A stretch of 64,000 nt of DNA from Sphingomonas_D zeicaulis (GTDB lineage: Bacteria > Pseudomonadota > Alphaproteobacteria > Sphingomonadales > Sphingomonadaceae), in the NCBI RefSeq assembly GCF_050433225.1, contig NZ_JBNPXQ010000007.1, positions 1 through 64,000 on the forward strand, in the 5' to 3' direction. Positions 8,656-17,177 of the stretch are shown here, piece by piece. The notes below the pieces were generated by a model that was not told where the DNA came from, searched no databases, and saw nothing but the letters and a program-made list of their open reading frames with translations. Positions within the stretch are counted from its first letter, which is position 1; each line of letters opens with the position of its first letter. Position numbers and translations under genes: made by a program.

Positions 8656-9447
8656 TTACTTACACTCGGTGGATCCCAGCGGCTCCGTGCGCAGCAGCGC
8701 CGGCGCATCCGCATCGATCCGCGTCGATACCGGCAGGCCGAGCCCGGCCAGGCCGCCCGCCACCAGATGCGCGACGCCGCGCGCGCCCAGTTCGCTGAAA
8801 TGGGTGTCGTCGGCGATGCCCTTGGGGAATGCCGCCTGCGCACCTTCGAGATAATGCAGGTAGAAGGCACGCGCCGCCTCTCCGCCCTTGCGGTCGATCC
8901 AGGCGCGGGACAGCGATTCGAGGTCGATCATCGCCGCGCCGGTTTCCTTCGCGACGAGACGGACCACCGCAGAATAGTCCGGGAAATCCGCCTTGGCCTT
9001 GCCTTCGGCGTCGAAGGATCGGCGCGCCACCGGGGTGATCAGCACCGGGACGCCCTTTGCCCGTCGCACATCGGCGATGAAGCGCAGCAGGTTGTTGCGG
9101 TAGGTGGTGTATGCAGCGGCAAAACGTTCGGGCTTGGCCTTGTTCGCATCGTTGTGCCCGAACTGGATCAGCACCGTGTCGCCGGGCTGCAGCGCGGCCA
9201 TCAGCCGCTCCCACCGCCCCTCGCCGATGAAGGTCCGCGTCGAGCGTCCGCCCATCGCGAAATTCTTCACAGCCATGCCGGCGGGCAGCGCACAACGCAG
9301 CATCGTGCCCCAGCCGGTCTGCGGAAATTTGTCCGCCTGATAGTCGGATGCGGTTGAATCGCCCGCGATCAGGATCTGGTCACCCGGGGCGGCGAGCGCC
9401 GCGCCGGGGCTGAGAACCAGTGCCAATGCGGCGGCGGCGCGGATCAT
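8656..9447 (-). CDS. SGNH rhamnogalacturonan acetylesterase
   Basis: A 263-residue secreted hydrolase with a signal peptide of about 20 residues. SGNH motifs: GDST with Ser31, a glycine block near 66, GHND with Asn99, and the C-terminal DDTHFSELG with the catalytic Asp and His near 228-231. This pattern fits carbohydrate esterase family 12, which removes acetyl groups from rhamnogalacturonan I so lyases can attack the backbone. The start overlaps the stop of the upstream PL11 lyase by four bases (ATGA), so the two are co-translated and probably act together in the periplasm or outside the cell. Confidence 0.85.
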   Translation of the reverse strand: MIRAAAALALVLSPGAALAAPGDQILIAGDSTASDYQADKFPQTGWGTMLRCALPAGMAVKNFAMGGRSTRTFIGEGRWERLMAALQPGDTVLIQFGHNDANKAKPERFAAAYTTYRNNLLRFIADVRRAKGVPVLITPVARRSFDAEGKAKADFPDYSAVVRLVAKETGAAMIDLESLSRAWIDRKGGEAARAFYLHYLEGAQAAFPKGIADDTHFSELGARGVAHLVAGGLAGLGLPVSTRIDADAPALLRTEPLGSTECK

Positions 9448-11384
9448 TTCGCGCCGGCCTTGGGCTTGGCGACCGAGATCGCGAAGGACAGATGCGGCGG
9501 CTGATTGTACGCCGTGTTCTGCCAGGCGACGCCGAGCCGATAGACCGGATCATGCATCAAGGTCGGCAGGCGAATGTCGGTGCCATACGGCGTCGCATAG
9601 ATGCGCAACTCGCTGCTGTCCGCGCTGCGCAGCACCAGTTCCTCGCGCCAGTCGCCGACGATGTCGGCCGAAAGGGCGGGATTGGCCTTTGTCCCGTTGT
9701 TTGATTCGGCGCCCTCAGCGATGAGCAACGGCACTTCCTTGCCGTTCGCCCAGTCCCACTTGGCAATACGGTTGCGGTCGAGCAGTTCGCGCAAACCGTC
9801 GCCATCCCACCAGATGCCGAAATTGGCGGTGCGCGGGTGGCCGCCGGGGATGACATTGCCTTTCACGTCCCACAGGTCCGCCGAGTTGGAGGCCCAGGCC
9901 TCGGCGCCCGGATGGCGCGGGTCGATGTCGATCGCGATGCCGCGGCCGGTGTCCTTGTCCGCCGGCTTGGTCCACAGGATGCGGCCGGTGCGCGCATCGA
10001 GCATCGCTGCGCCGATGCCGCCATTGCCGCGGATGTCCTCGTGCACGCCGAACTTTTCGAGGCCAGGGTTGGCAGGATCGAGGTCGGACACGTGCATCGC
10101 ATCGCCATGGCCGAGGCTCGCCGACCAAAGCCCCTTGCCGTCATCGTCGATCGTCATCGATCCATAGAGCACCTCGTCGCGACCATCGCCATCGACATCG
10201 GCGACCGAAAGCTGGTGGTTGCCCTGCCCGCCAAAACGCTCATGGCCGGGCGCTGCGCTGTCGAACAGCCAGCGCATGCTGAGCTTGCCGTCGCGCCAGT
10301 CCCACGCGGCGACGGTCGAACGCGCATAATAGCCGCGGCCGAACACGATGCTCGGGCGCTGGCCGTCGAGATAAGCGACTCCGGCGAGATAGCGTTCGGA
10401 ACGATTGCCATAGCCGTCGCCCCAAATCGCCTTGCGCTTTGCAACCGCAGCCTCATCGTCACCGCCCGCGCCGAGCGGCGGCGCGTAGGGTGCGGTGGCG
10501 AGCGCGGCGCCGGTGCGGCCATCAAATATGGTCAGATATTCGGGGCCGTTGAGGATGCGCCCCTCGATCTGCGCCATGCGCTTGCCGTCAGCGGTTTCGC
10601 GCGATCCGGTGCGGTCCTGCGCCTCGAGCTCGGCGGCGCGGCTGCGCCAGTCGGCCTTGGCGTCACCGATCACCTTGCCCTTGCCGTCGACGGTGCCGTC
10701 CGCCGTCTTCATCGCGACTTCGGCGCGGCCGTCACCATCGAGGTCGAACACCATGAACTGGGTATAATGCGCGCCCGAGCGGATGTTGCGACCAAGGTCG
10801 ATCCGCCACATCCGCTTGCCCTCCAGCGTATAGGCATCGAGCAGGGTCTCGCCGGTATAGCCGCCGAATGCATTGTCCTTGGCGATAGTCGGCGTCCATT
10901 TCAGCACGATCTCGTAGCGGCCGTCGCCGTCGAGATCGCCGACGCTCGCATCGTTGGCGGTGTATTCGTAACGCTCCCCAGTCGGCGTCGTGCGTGCGGC
11001 GGGGCGGTCGAGTGGGATCGCGACATAGCCCTTTTCCCACGGAATCGCGGTCGCGACCGGCTCGTCGTCGACGGACAGGCTGTAGCGCGCGGTCGGCGTG
11101 CCCTTGGCATCGATAAAGCTGGTCGCCGCCTTGCCGCGGATCGTGGCGATCACAGTGCCGTCACGGCTGAGCGTGAAGCGGGTCGCAGACGGATCGGTGG
11201 AGAGCAGACGCCACGATACATGCATTCCGGCACCGCCCTGTGCCGGCACCACGACCAGCGCGCGGTCAAGTTTTTCAACCTTTCGGCGGGGCGTGCTGGC
11301 AGCCGCTGCCGACGCGCCGGCAAGCGCTGTCGCCGCCATGGCGACGCCGGCGAGCAGATGACCGATAAGGCGTTGAGCGTGCAT
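9444..11384 (-). CDS. rhamnogalacturonan lyase, family PL11
   Basis: A 646-residue secreted lyase related to YesW/YesX. The start is the ATG at 11384, with AGAGGA eight bases upstream and a signal peptide directly after (MHAQRLIGHLLAGVAMAATA to about residue 30). The body is an eight-bladed propeller type with repeated calcium-binding DxDGDGR motifs (GDLDGDGRYEIVLKW, FDLDGDGRAEVAMK, ADVDGDGRDEVLYG), typical of PL11. It cleaves the rhamnose-galacturonic acid backbone of pectin rhamnogalacturonan I by beta-elimination. It leads an operon with the acetylesterase. Two palindromes just upstream (11421-11462) are candidate operators. Confidence 0.9.
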   Translation of the reverse strand: MHAQRLIGHLLAGVAMAATALAGASAAAASTPRRKVEKLDRALVVVPAQGGAGMHVSWRLLSTDPSATRFTLSRDGTVIATIRGKAATSFIDAKGTPTARYSLSVDDEPVATAIPWEKGYVAIPLDRPAARTTPTGERYEYTANDASVGDLDGDGRYEIVLKWTPTIAKDNAFGGYTGETLLDAYTLEGKRMWRIDLGRNIRSGAHYTQFMVFDLDGDGRAEVAMKTADGTVDGKGKVIGDAKADWRSRAAELEAQDRTGSRETADGKRMAQIEGRILNGPEYLTIFDGRTGAALATAPYAPPLGAGGDDEAAVAKRKAIWGDGYGNRSERYLAGVAYLDGQRPSIVFGRGYYARSTVAAWDWRDGKLSMRWLFDSAAPGHERFGGQGNHQLSVADVDGDGRDEVLYGSMTIDDDGKGLWSASLGHGDAMHVSDLDPANPGLEKFGVHEDIRGNGGIGAAMLDARTGRILWTKPADKDTGRGIAIDIDPRHPGAEAWASNSADLWDVKGNVIPGGHPRTANFGIWWDGDGLRELLDRNRIAKWDWANGKEVPLLIAEGAESNNGTKANPALSADIVGDWREELVLRSADSSELRIYATPYGTDIRLPTLMHDPVYRLGVAWQNTAYNQPPHLSFAISVAKPKAGAK

Positions 11385-11420
11385 CCCCGATCCTCTCATT
11401 TTCGGCGACCTTATTTCATC

Positions 11421-11462
11421 ATATGGTCGCATAATCCATATTGCGCCGCTCGAAAGGCGCAA
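11421..11462. promoter_or_regulatory. two abutting palindromes upstream of the rhamnogalacturonan operon
   Basis: ATATGG-N9-CCATAT (11421-11441) and TTGCGCC-N8-GGCGCAA (11441-11462) are both perfect inverted repeats sharing one base, 37-78 bases before the PL11 start. The region is AT-rich and could hold the lyase promoter and an opposing one (TTTATAAG at about 11469). They look like binding sites for one or two regulators that this window does not encode nearby. Confidence 0.4.
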
Positions 11463-11694
11463 GTAGGATTTATAAGACTTCGGGCTGCACCACGAGGGCA
11501 GCCGGTGATGATGAGGGAGAGGATCTGGATGGCAGCAGCGGGCAGTGGCCCGCGAACGATCGATCGATGAGCGACCACAGCATCATCGCACCCCTGACGA
11601 TCGCGAACAGCCTCCATCATCACGACGCCGCGCAGCGCGTTCCCTTTCGAGATTTCCGCTGGCCCGGCCGCGGTAACGCTTCCCTCCCCACTGG
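11463..11694 (+). ncRNA. hairpin-rich gap, candidate small RNA
   Basis: No protein gene is supported between the PL11 start (11384) and 11735. On the plus strand it holds GGCTGC-N9-GCAGCC (11483-11503) and GCGGGC-AGTG-GCCCGC (11538-11553). A strong intrinsic terminator follows at 11695-11735. A TTTATAAG at about 11469 could be a -10 element. No plus-strand gene ends here, so the terminator has no other client. A frame from an ATG at 11567 with three adjacent His codons runs through the terminator without stopping and is probably not a leader peptide. The RNA is a hypothesis. Confidence 0.35.
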
Positions 11695-11735
11695 ACCGGC
11701 GATCCCGCCAGACGAGATCGCCGGTCCTGTTTTTT
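11695..11735 (+). terminator. strong rho-independent terminator, orphan on the plus strand
   Basis: ACCGGCGATC and GATCGCCGGT make a perfect 10-bp stem with an 11-base loop. It is followed by CCTG and six T (11730-11735). The T-run is on the plus strand only, so it stops plus-strand transcription. The nearest genes on both sides are on the minus strand, and the last T overlaps the stop of the next gene. Confidence 0.8.
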
Positions 11736-12226
11736 CAGCGGTGGGAAGAACCCTGCGCCTCCAGCACCGCCAGGCGGCGGGTCAGTGCGGCGACACGGCG
11801 ATGCGCCGATCGCAGCAGCATCGCCGCAGCAGCGATCATGCCCACACCCAGCACCGCCGCGACGAGGCCGGCAGGCTTGTCAGCGGCAAACCCGATCGCC
11901 AGCGCGCCGCCGGTGAAGATCAGCGCGAACAGCAACGCCATCCGGCCCGCGACGATGCGATGCCGCGCGAACAGGACGTGGCGGCGCGCCAGCACCCAGC
12001 CGGCATAGACCACCCAGGCCGCGCCGATCGGCACCATCGCACCGAAGGCGAGGCGCGTGTGCGCGGGCAGCGCCGGTTCGGCGATCCAGAGCGCGGCGAT
12101 CGCGCTGGTCATGCCCAGCGCCGCGAGCAGCAGCACGCCATGGCCGATCCGGGCAGCCGATGACAGTTGCGCATCGGTCAGGCCGCGCAGCGCCTGGGCG
12201 GCGGCGGTGTCATGGTCGATGGTCAT
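11735..12226 (-). CDS. four-helix membrane protein downstream of an ECF sigma factor
   Basis: A 163-residue protein with four hydrophobic segments (about residues 27-50, 60-80, 93-112 and 118-138), a soluble N-terminus and a basic, possibly coiled C-terminus (RRVAALTRRLAVLEAQ). I recognise no named family. Its start overlaps the sigma-factor gene by 17 bases, so the two are translationally coupled. Membrane proteins in this position often bind and silence the sigma factor, but I see no zinc-binding anti-sigma motif (HxxxCxxC), so the anti-sigma role is only a possibility. Confidence 0.7.
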   Translation of the reverse strand: MTIDHDTAAAQALRGLTDAQLSSAARIGHGVLLLAALGMTSAIAALWIAEPALPAHTRLAFGAMVPIGAAWVVYAGWVLARRHVLFARHRIVAGRMALLFALIFTGGALAIGFAADKPAGLVAAVLGVGMIAAAAMLLRSAHRRVAALTRRLAVLEAQGSSHR

Positions 12227-12791
12227 GGCAGTCTCCTTGCTCGAAATGGTGGCGCAGCATCTGCCGGGCGCGGAACAGGCGCGATTTCACGGTGCCCGGC
12301 GGGATCGCCAGCACCTCCGCTAATTGGGCGATCGACAATGCGTCGAAATAGAAGAGGCTCAGTGCCTCACGTTCGGCCGGCGGCAGCGCGGCGAGATGAT
12401 GATCGAGCGCCTCGAGATCGTCGCGCAGCGCGCTGTCATCCTCCGTGGCGATGCCTGCGATCTCCTCCTCGGCAAATTCGACGAGGGGCGGCGCGGCATA
12501 GCGATGGCGAAGCGTGTCGATAAAGGCGCGGTGGGCGATACCGAACAGCCAGGGGCGTAGGCGCCGCCCGTCGCGCAGCCGGCCGATGCCGCGGATCACG
12601 CGCAGCCAGATATCCTGCGTCAGTTCGGCGCCGCGATCGGCATCGCCGGTAACGCGGCGTGCATAGCGGGCGATCGGCCCTGCCCAACGCGCGGTCAGCG
12701 CATCGAAGGCGGCGCGCTCGCCAAGCTGGCAGCGGATGACGAGCAATTCGTCCGCATCCGCTGCCCGCTCTCTATCATCCGCCTGCTCCAC
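12210..12791 (-). CDS. ECF-type RNA polymerase sigma factor
   Basis: About 193 residues from the GTG at 12791, chosen for a G-rich ribosome site (GGGGGGCGC) before it; a GTG at 12818 is possible but has no such site. Region 2 lies near residues 20-90 (RCQLGERAAFDALTARW, ELTQDIWLRVIRGIGRL, LRPWLFGIAHRAFIDTLR). Region 4 lies near 130-185 (LPPAEREALSLFYFDALSIA, IPPGTVKSRLFRARQML). There is no extra C-terminal domain. It probably responds to an envelope or stress signal with the overlapping membrane protein. Target promoters are unknown. Confidence 0.85.
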   Translation of the reverse strand: MEQADDRERAADADELLVIRCQLGERAAFDALTARWAGPIARYARRVTGDADRGAELTQDIWLRVIRGIGRLRDGRRLRPWLFGIAHRAFIDTLRHRYAAPPLVEFAEEEIAGIATEDDSALRDDLEALDHHLAALPPAEREALSLFYFDALSIAQLAEVLAIPPGTVKSRLFRARQMLRHHFEQGDCHDHRP

Positions 12792-12894
12792 AATGCGCCC
12801 CCCGTGCCAGTCTCGCACGTTCAGTCGGTGGATCGGCCAAAAGGTTCATGCGCACCGGAGCGCCGCCGCTGCGGCGCCCCGGCGCCGGCGCCAA

Positions 12895-13242
12895 TCAGTC
12901 GCGCGCGGCGACGATGATGATCTCGACCTTATAGTCCGGGGTCGCCAGCTTGACCTCGCCGGTCGCACGCGCCGGGGCGCCGACGCCCGCGATCCACGGT
13001 TCCCACACCGCGTTCATCGCGGCGAAATCGGCCATGTCGGCCAGCCAGATCGTCGCGGAGAGGATCTTCGACTTGTCACTGCCGGTTTCAGCGAGCAGCG
13101 CGTCGATCTGTGCTAGCACGGTCTCGGTCTGCGCCGTCACGCTCTCACCCGGCGCGCCGACCTGACCCGCGAGATAGACGGTGTTGCCGTGCGTGACCGC
13201 CTGGCTCATGCGGGGGCCGGAATGGAAGCGTTCGATCGTCAT
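12895..13242 (-). CDS. RidA family deaminase-like protein
   Basis: A 115-residue YjgF/YER057c/UK114 fold protein. RidA hydrolyses reactive 2-aminoacrylate and related enamines formed by PLP enzymes, protecting the cell. Seen here: MSQAVTHGNTVYLAGQVG in the first strands, and PARATGEVKL with the Arg expected to hold the substrate carboxylate, followed by YKVEIIIVA with a late Glu. Length matches the family. AAGGA lies six bases before the ATG. It diverges from the CDF transporter. Rid subfamilies differ in activity, so the exact reaction is not certain. Confidence 0.85.
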   Translation of the reverse strand: MTIERFHSGPRMSQAVTHGNTVYLAGQVGAPGESVTAQTETVLAQIDALLAETGSDKSKILSATIWLADMADFAAMNAVWEPWIAGVGAPARATGEVKLATPDYKVEIIIVAARD

Positions 13243-13345
13243 GTCGGATCCTTGGCAGTGGGTGACGGGAGTGTCGCGGCGCGCGATAGCGTGAACAACG
13301 CCGTTTCACGAGGGTTGAGGCAGGCACTGGAACAGGGAGCGGCGC

Positions 13346-14302
13346 ATGAAGGCGGATGGCGGCCTCAAATCCAACATCGTGCTGTATGGTGCGTTGGCGG
13401 CCAATCTCGGCATCGCTGTCGCCAAGTTCGCTGCGGCGGCGATCAGCGGCTCCTCGTCGATGCTCACCGAGGGTGTCCACTCGCTGGTCGACAGCGGCAA
13501 CCAGTTGCTGCTGCTCCACGGCCAGCGCCGGGCACGGCGCCAAGCCGATGCAGCCCATCCGTTCGGCTATGGCCGCGAACTTTACTTCTGGGCGTTCGTC
13601 GTCGCCATCCTGATCTTCGCGGTGGGCGCCGGCGTCTCGATCTATGAGGGCTGGCGGCACATCCGCACGCCGGAACCGCTACGCGATCCGCTGATCAACT
13701 ATATCGTCCTCGGCGTCGCGGTGCTGCTGGAAGGCACATCCTGGGCGATCGCGGTACGCGAATTCAACGCGGGGCGCGGCGACACCGGCTGGTGGCCGGC
13801 GATCCGCGGATCGAAGGATCCAGCCGGCTTCATCGTGTTGTTCGAGGACAGCGCGGCGCTGATCGGCCTCGGCATCGCCGCCATCGGGGTATGGGCCAGC
13901 CATTATTTCAACGATCCACGCATAGACGGCGTCGCATCCGTGCTGATCGGGCTGATCCTGGCCGCCGTGGCCACCCTGCTCGCGCGTGAAGCCAAGGGCC
14001 TGCTGATCGGCGAGGCGGCCGATCCGGCGCTGATCGCACGGATCCGTTCGATCATGGATCGCCGCAGCGAGATCTGCTCCGTCAATCATATCCGCACCAT
14101 CCACACCGCGCCCGACGCGATCTTCGTGGCGATCAGTGCGGAGTTCGCGCCTGCACTGCCGATGGGCGCAGGCGAGGCTCTGATCGAGGAGATCGAGAGC
14201 GAGCTGAAACATGCGGTGCCGCAACTCACCTCGGTCTATATCCGGCCGGAGAAGCGGGTGGATGCGGCGGCCTTTCCCGCCCCCGCACACCCAGAGGACT
14301 GA
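13346..14302 (+). CDS. cation diffusion facilitator (CDF) transporter
   Basis: A 318-residue inner-membrane divalent-cation/proton antiporter. The first metal-site helix carries SSSMLTEGVHSLVDSGNQ (about residues 33-50). HPFGYGRELYFWAF follows near 71. The helix-5 site is near HYFNDPRIDGVAS with its paired Asp residues. The C-terminal cytoplasmic ferredoxin-like domain covers roughly 220-318. Such proteins export Zn, Mn, Fe, Co or Cd. A His replacing the first Asp of the usual DxxxD in helix 2 is common in Zn or Fe types, but the substrate cannot be fixed from this. GGGAG precedes the ATG. Confidence 0.85.
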   Translation: MKADGGLKSNIVLYGALAANLGIAVAKFAAAAISGSSSMLTEGVHSLVDSGNQLLLLHGQRRARRQADAAHPFGYGRELYFWAFVVAILIFAVGAGVSIYEGWRHIRTPEPLRDPLINYIVLGVAVLLEGTSWAIAVREFNAGRGDTGWWPAIRGSKDPAGFIVLFEDSAALIGLGIAAIGVWASHYFNDPRIDGVASVLIGLILAAVATLLAREAKGLLIGEAADPALIARIRSIMDRRSEICSVNHIRTIHTAPDAIFVAISAEFAPALPMGAGEALIEEIESELKHAVPQLTSVYIRPEKRVDAAAFPAPAHPED

Positions 14303-14373
14303 CGAAAGCCCCCGGTCTCGCGCGGCGCGGATCCGGAAACATCGGGGACACGCCGCAGCGACATCCTGCGCGC

Positions 14374-17115
14374 ATGCCCCCCGTCATTTCGATTCCCCGT
14401 CTCCGCCCGCTCTGGCGCAGCGACATGGCGCTCGCCCTGTGCGTCAGTGCCGCCTTCGTTGGCGCCCCGCGGTCCGCCGCAGCACAGGCGGCCGACACGC
14501 CGGCCGCACCGCCCCAGGCAGTACCGGCACCCATCGCGCCGGCATCATCACCCGCGCCGGCCAAATCGCTGGGCGAGATCAAGTCGATCAACGTCACCGG
14601 CAACCAGCGGCTGGAGGCGGAAACCATCCGTTCCTACATCCAGCTTCGCCCCGGCGCGTCCTATACCACCGAAACGCTCGACCAGGCGCTGAAGGATCTG
14701 TTCGCGACCGAGCTGTTTGCCGACGTGCGGATCACCGGCGGCGACACCGGCGACATCATCATCGCCGTCCGCGAGAGCCCGGTCATCAACCGCATCGTCA
14801 TCGAGGGCAACAAGCGCCTCAAGGAAGACAAGATCCGGCCGGAGATCCGCCTCGCCGCGCGGCAGATCTTCACCCGCTCCAAGGTCCGTGCGGATGTCGC
14901 CCGCATCATCGAACTCTATCGCCGCCAGGGGCGTTTCGCCGCGACCGTCGAGCCCAAGATGGTCTCGCTCGACCAGAACCGCGTCGACATCATCTTCGAG
15001 ATCACCGAGGGGCAGAAGTCCAAGGTCCGCCAGATCAACATCATCGGCAACGAGGCGTTCAACGACGGTGAACTGCGCTCGGAGATGGCGACCAAGCAGT
15101 CGCGCTTCTTCCGCTTCTTCTCCTCGTCGAACAGCTATGATCCCGATCGCCTCGCCTATGACCAGGCGAAGTTGCGGCAATTTTACCTGACCCAAGGCTA
15201 TGCCGATTTCCGCGTCGTTTCCGCGGTCGCCGAACTCACGCCTGACAAGCGTGACTTCATCATCACCTATGTCGTCGAGGAAGGGCGGCGCTACAAATTC
15301 GGCGGCGTGAAGGTCGAGAGCGACATCCGGGACTTCAAGCCGGGCAATGTCGGCAAGGTCTCGATGAAGAAGGGCGACTGGTACAACGCCAAGATGGTCG
15401 AGGACACGGTCGAATCCTTGACCGAAAGCGCCGGCCTGTTCGGCTATGCCTTTGCCGAGGTGTCCCCCGAGTTCAATCGCGACAAGGACGCGTTGACGAT
15501 GGACATCATTTTCCGCATCGGCGAGGCGCCGCGCGTCTATGTCGAACGGATCGACATCAACGGCAACACGCTGACGCAGGACAAGGTGGTCCGCCGCGAA
15601 TTCCGTCTGGCGGAGGGAGACGCGTTCAACAGCTTCCTGGTCAAGCGCTCGACCGACCGCATCAAGTCGCTCGGCTTCTTCCAGGAAAATCTGCAGGTCG
15701 AACAGAAGCAGGGCTCGGCGCCCGACCGCGTCATCCTCGAAACCAATGTCGAGGAAAAGTCGACCGGCGAACTCCAGCTTTCCGCGGGCTTCTCGTCACT
15801 CGAATCCTTCATCGCCTCCGCCTCGATCCGCCAGCGCAACTTCCGCGGCAAGGGGCAGGAACTGCGCGCGAGCGCCAGCCTTTCCAGCTATTCCAAGTCG
15901 GTCGAGTTGGGCTTCACCGAACCCTATCTGTTCGACAAGACGATCGCGGTCGGCGGCGACATCTTCCGCCGCGACTATAGCTCGTTCAACTATATCAACG
16001 ATAATGACCGCAACACGACCTACCAGCAGGTCTCGACCGGCTTCCAGTTGCGCGCGGGCGTGCCGATCACCGAATTCGTCTCGCTGGCGGCACGCTATAC
16101 GTTCAGCATCGACGATGTCAGCCTCAACAAGAACAGCTATTATATCAACGGTGAATGCAGCCCGCTCCTTGCCGGTCGCTATCTGTGCGACGCGGTGGGC
16201 AATCGCACGACCTCCTCGATCGGCTACAGCCTCGTCTACGACACGCTGAACAACCGCGTTCGCCCGACCGGCGGCCAGCGGGCCGTGCTGAGCCAGGATT
16301 TCGCCGGCCTCGGCGGATCGGTGCGCTACCTCAAGACCCGGGCGGAGGCGGCGACCTATACCGATATCGGCGCCGGCTTCATCGGATCGCTGAAGGCGGA
16401 GGGCGGCGCGATCATCCCGCTGCAGACCAGCAGCAGCGCGGACAGCGATCCGGTGAGACTGACCGACCGCTTCTTCCTCGGCCAGCCGCAATTCCCCGGC
16501 TTCGACATTCGCGGCATCGGCCCGCGCGTGATCCGCCGCGCCTATGACACCTCGACCACCGATCCCACCGATCTTGTCTCGTCCAACAGCAGCGATGATT
16601 CGCTAGGCGGCCGCTATTATTATCTCGGCCGCGCGGAGATCGAGATCCCGCTCGGTTCAGGCGCGCGCGAGCTCGGCCTGCGCCCGTCGATCTTCGCGGT
16701 GGTCGGTTCGGTGTTCGGCGTGAAGACGCCGACATTGGAGACCTTCCCCGACCTCGACGGCGACGGCACCCCCGACGCACGCGACATCGGCCAGCTCACC
16801 AACTCGGCCGGGCAGTTGCTCTATACGATCCCGACGGGCCAGGTGAACGCCGGCAGCTACACCACCTGTGCCGCCGGCCAGCTCGTCTCCAGCACCTGCG
16901 TGGGCGATGTCGCCAACGCGGCGGCGCGCAACACCATCTCGCCCTTCTATGAAGAGTTTCTCGGGAACAGCTGGAAGCCGCGCCTGTCGGTGGGTTTCGG
17001 CGTCAACTGGAACTCCCCGTTCGGCCCGTTCCGCATCGACATCGCCAAGGCGCTGCTCAAGCAGAAGGGCGATGATACGCGGCTGTTCACCTTCAACATC
17101 GGCACGCAGTTCTGA
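14374..17115 (+). CDS. bamA: outer membrane protein assembly factor BamA
   Basis: A 913-residue Omp85 protein. A signal peptide (residues 18-39) and an Ala/Pro-rich linker lead to five POTRA repeats (about 65-420; first repeat IKSINVTGNQRLEAETIRSY). The 16-strand barrel follows (about 455-913) and ends in FNIGTQF with a terminal Phe. The barrel motif with Arg for loop 6 appears as GQPQFPGFDIRGIGPR, the VRGF/Y-like lock. BamA inserts beta-barrel proteins into the outer membrane. It is not next to rseP, skp or lpxD, its usual neighbours, but lies between a CDF transporter and an unknown gene. Either the locus moved or this is a second copy. Confidence 0.88.
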   Translation: MPPVISIPRLRPLWRSDMALALCVSAAFVGAPRSAAAQAADTPAAPPQAVPAPIAPASSPAPAKSLGEIKSINVTGNQRLEAETIRSYIQLRPGASYTTETLDQALKDLFATELFADVRITGGDTGDIIIAVRESPVINRIVIEGNKRLKEDKIRPEIRLAARQIFTRSKVRADVARIIELYRRQGRFAATVEPKMVSLDQNRVDIIFEITEGQKSKVRQINIIGNEAFNDGELRSEMATKQSRFFRFFSSSNSYDPDRLAYDQAKLRQFYLTQGYADFRVVSAVAELTPDKRDFIITYVVEEGRRYKFGGVKVESDIRDFKPGNVGKVSMKKGDWYNAKMVEDTVESLTESAGLFGYAFAEVSPEFNRDKDALTMDIIFRIGEAPRVYVERIDINGNTLTQDKVVRREFRLAEGDAFNSFLVKRSTDRIKSLGFFQENLQVEQKQGSAPDRVILETNVEEKSTGELQLSAGFSSLESFIASASIRQRNFRGKGQELRASASLSSYSKSVELGFTEPYLFDKTIAVGGDIFRRDYSSFNYINDNDRNTTYQQVSTGFQLRAGVPITEFVSLAARYTFSIDDVSLNKNSYYINGECSPLLAGRYLCDAVGNRTTSSIGYSLVYDTLNNRVRPTGGQRAVLSQDFAGLGGSVRYLKTRAEAATYTDIGAGFIGSLKAEGGAIIPLQTSSSADSDPVRLTDRFFLGQPQFPGFDIRGIGPRVIRRAYDTSTTDPTDLVSSNSSDDSLGGRYYYLGRAEIEIPLGSGARELGLRPSIFAVVGSVFGVKTPTLETFPDLDGDGTPDARDIGQLTNSAGQLLYTIPTGQVNAGSYTTCAAGQLVSSTCVGDVANAAARNTISPFYEEFLGNSWKPRLSVGFGVNWNSPFGPFRIDIAKALLKQKGDDTRLFTFNIGTQF

Positions 17116-17177
17116 CCGGCAAAGTCGGAGACACATCCGGCAATCAGTGCGAAAGACGGACGGGCGAGCAACGGGGC

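Noticed and set aside
11567..11735. A possible His-rich leader peptide (SLHHHDAAQ) with attenuator
   Set aside because: The frame does not stop before the terminator and no biosynthetic gene follows on the plus strand.
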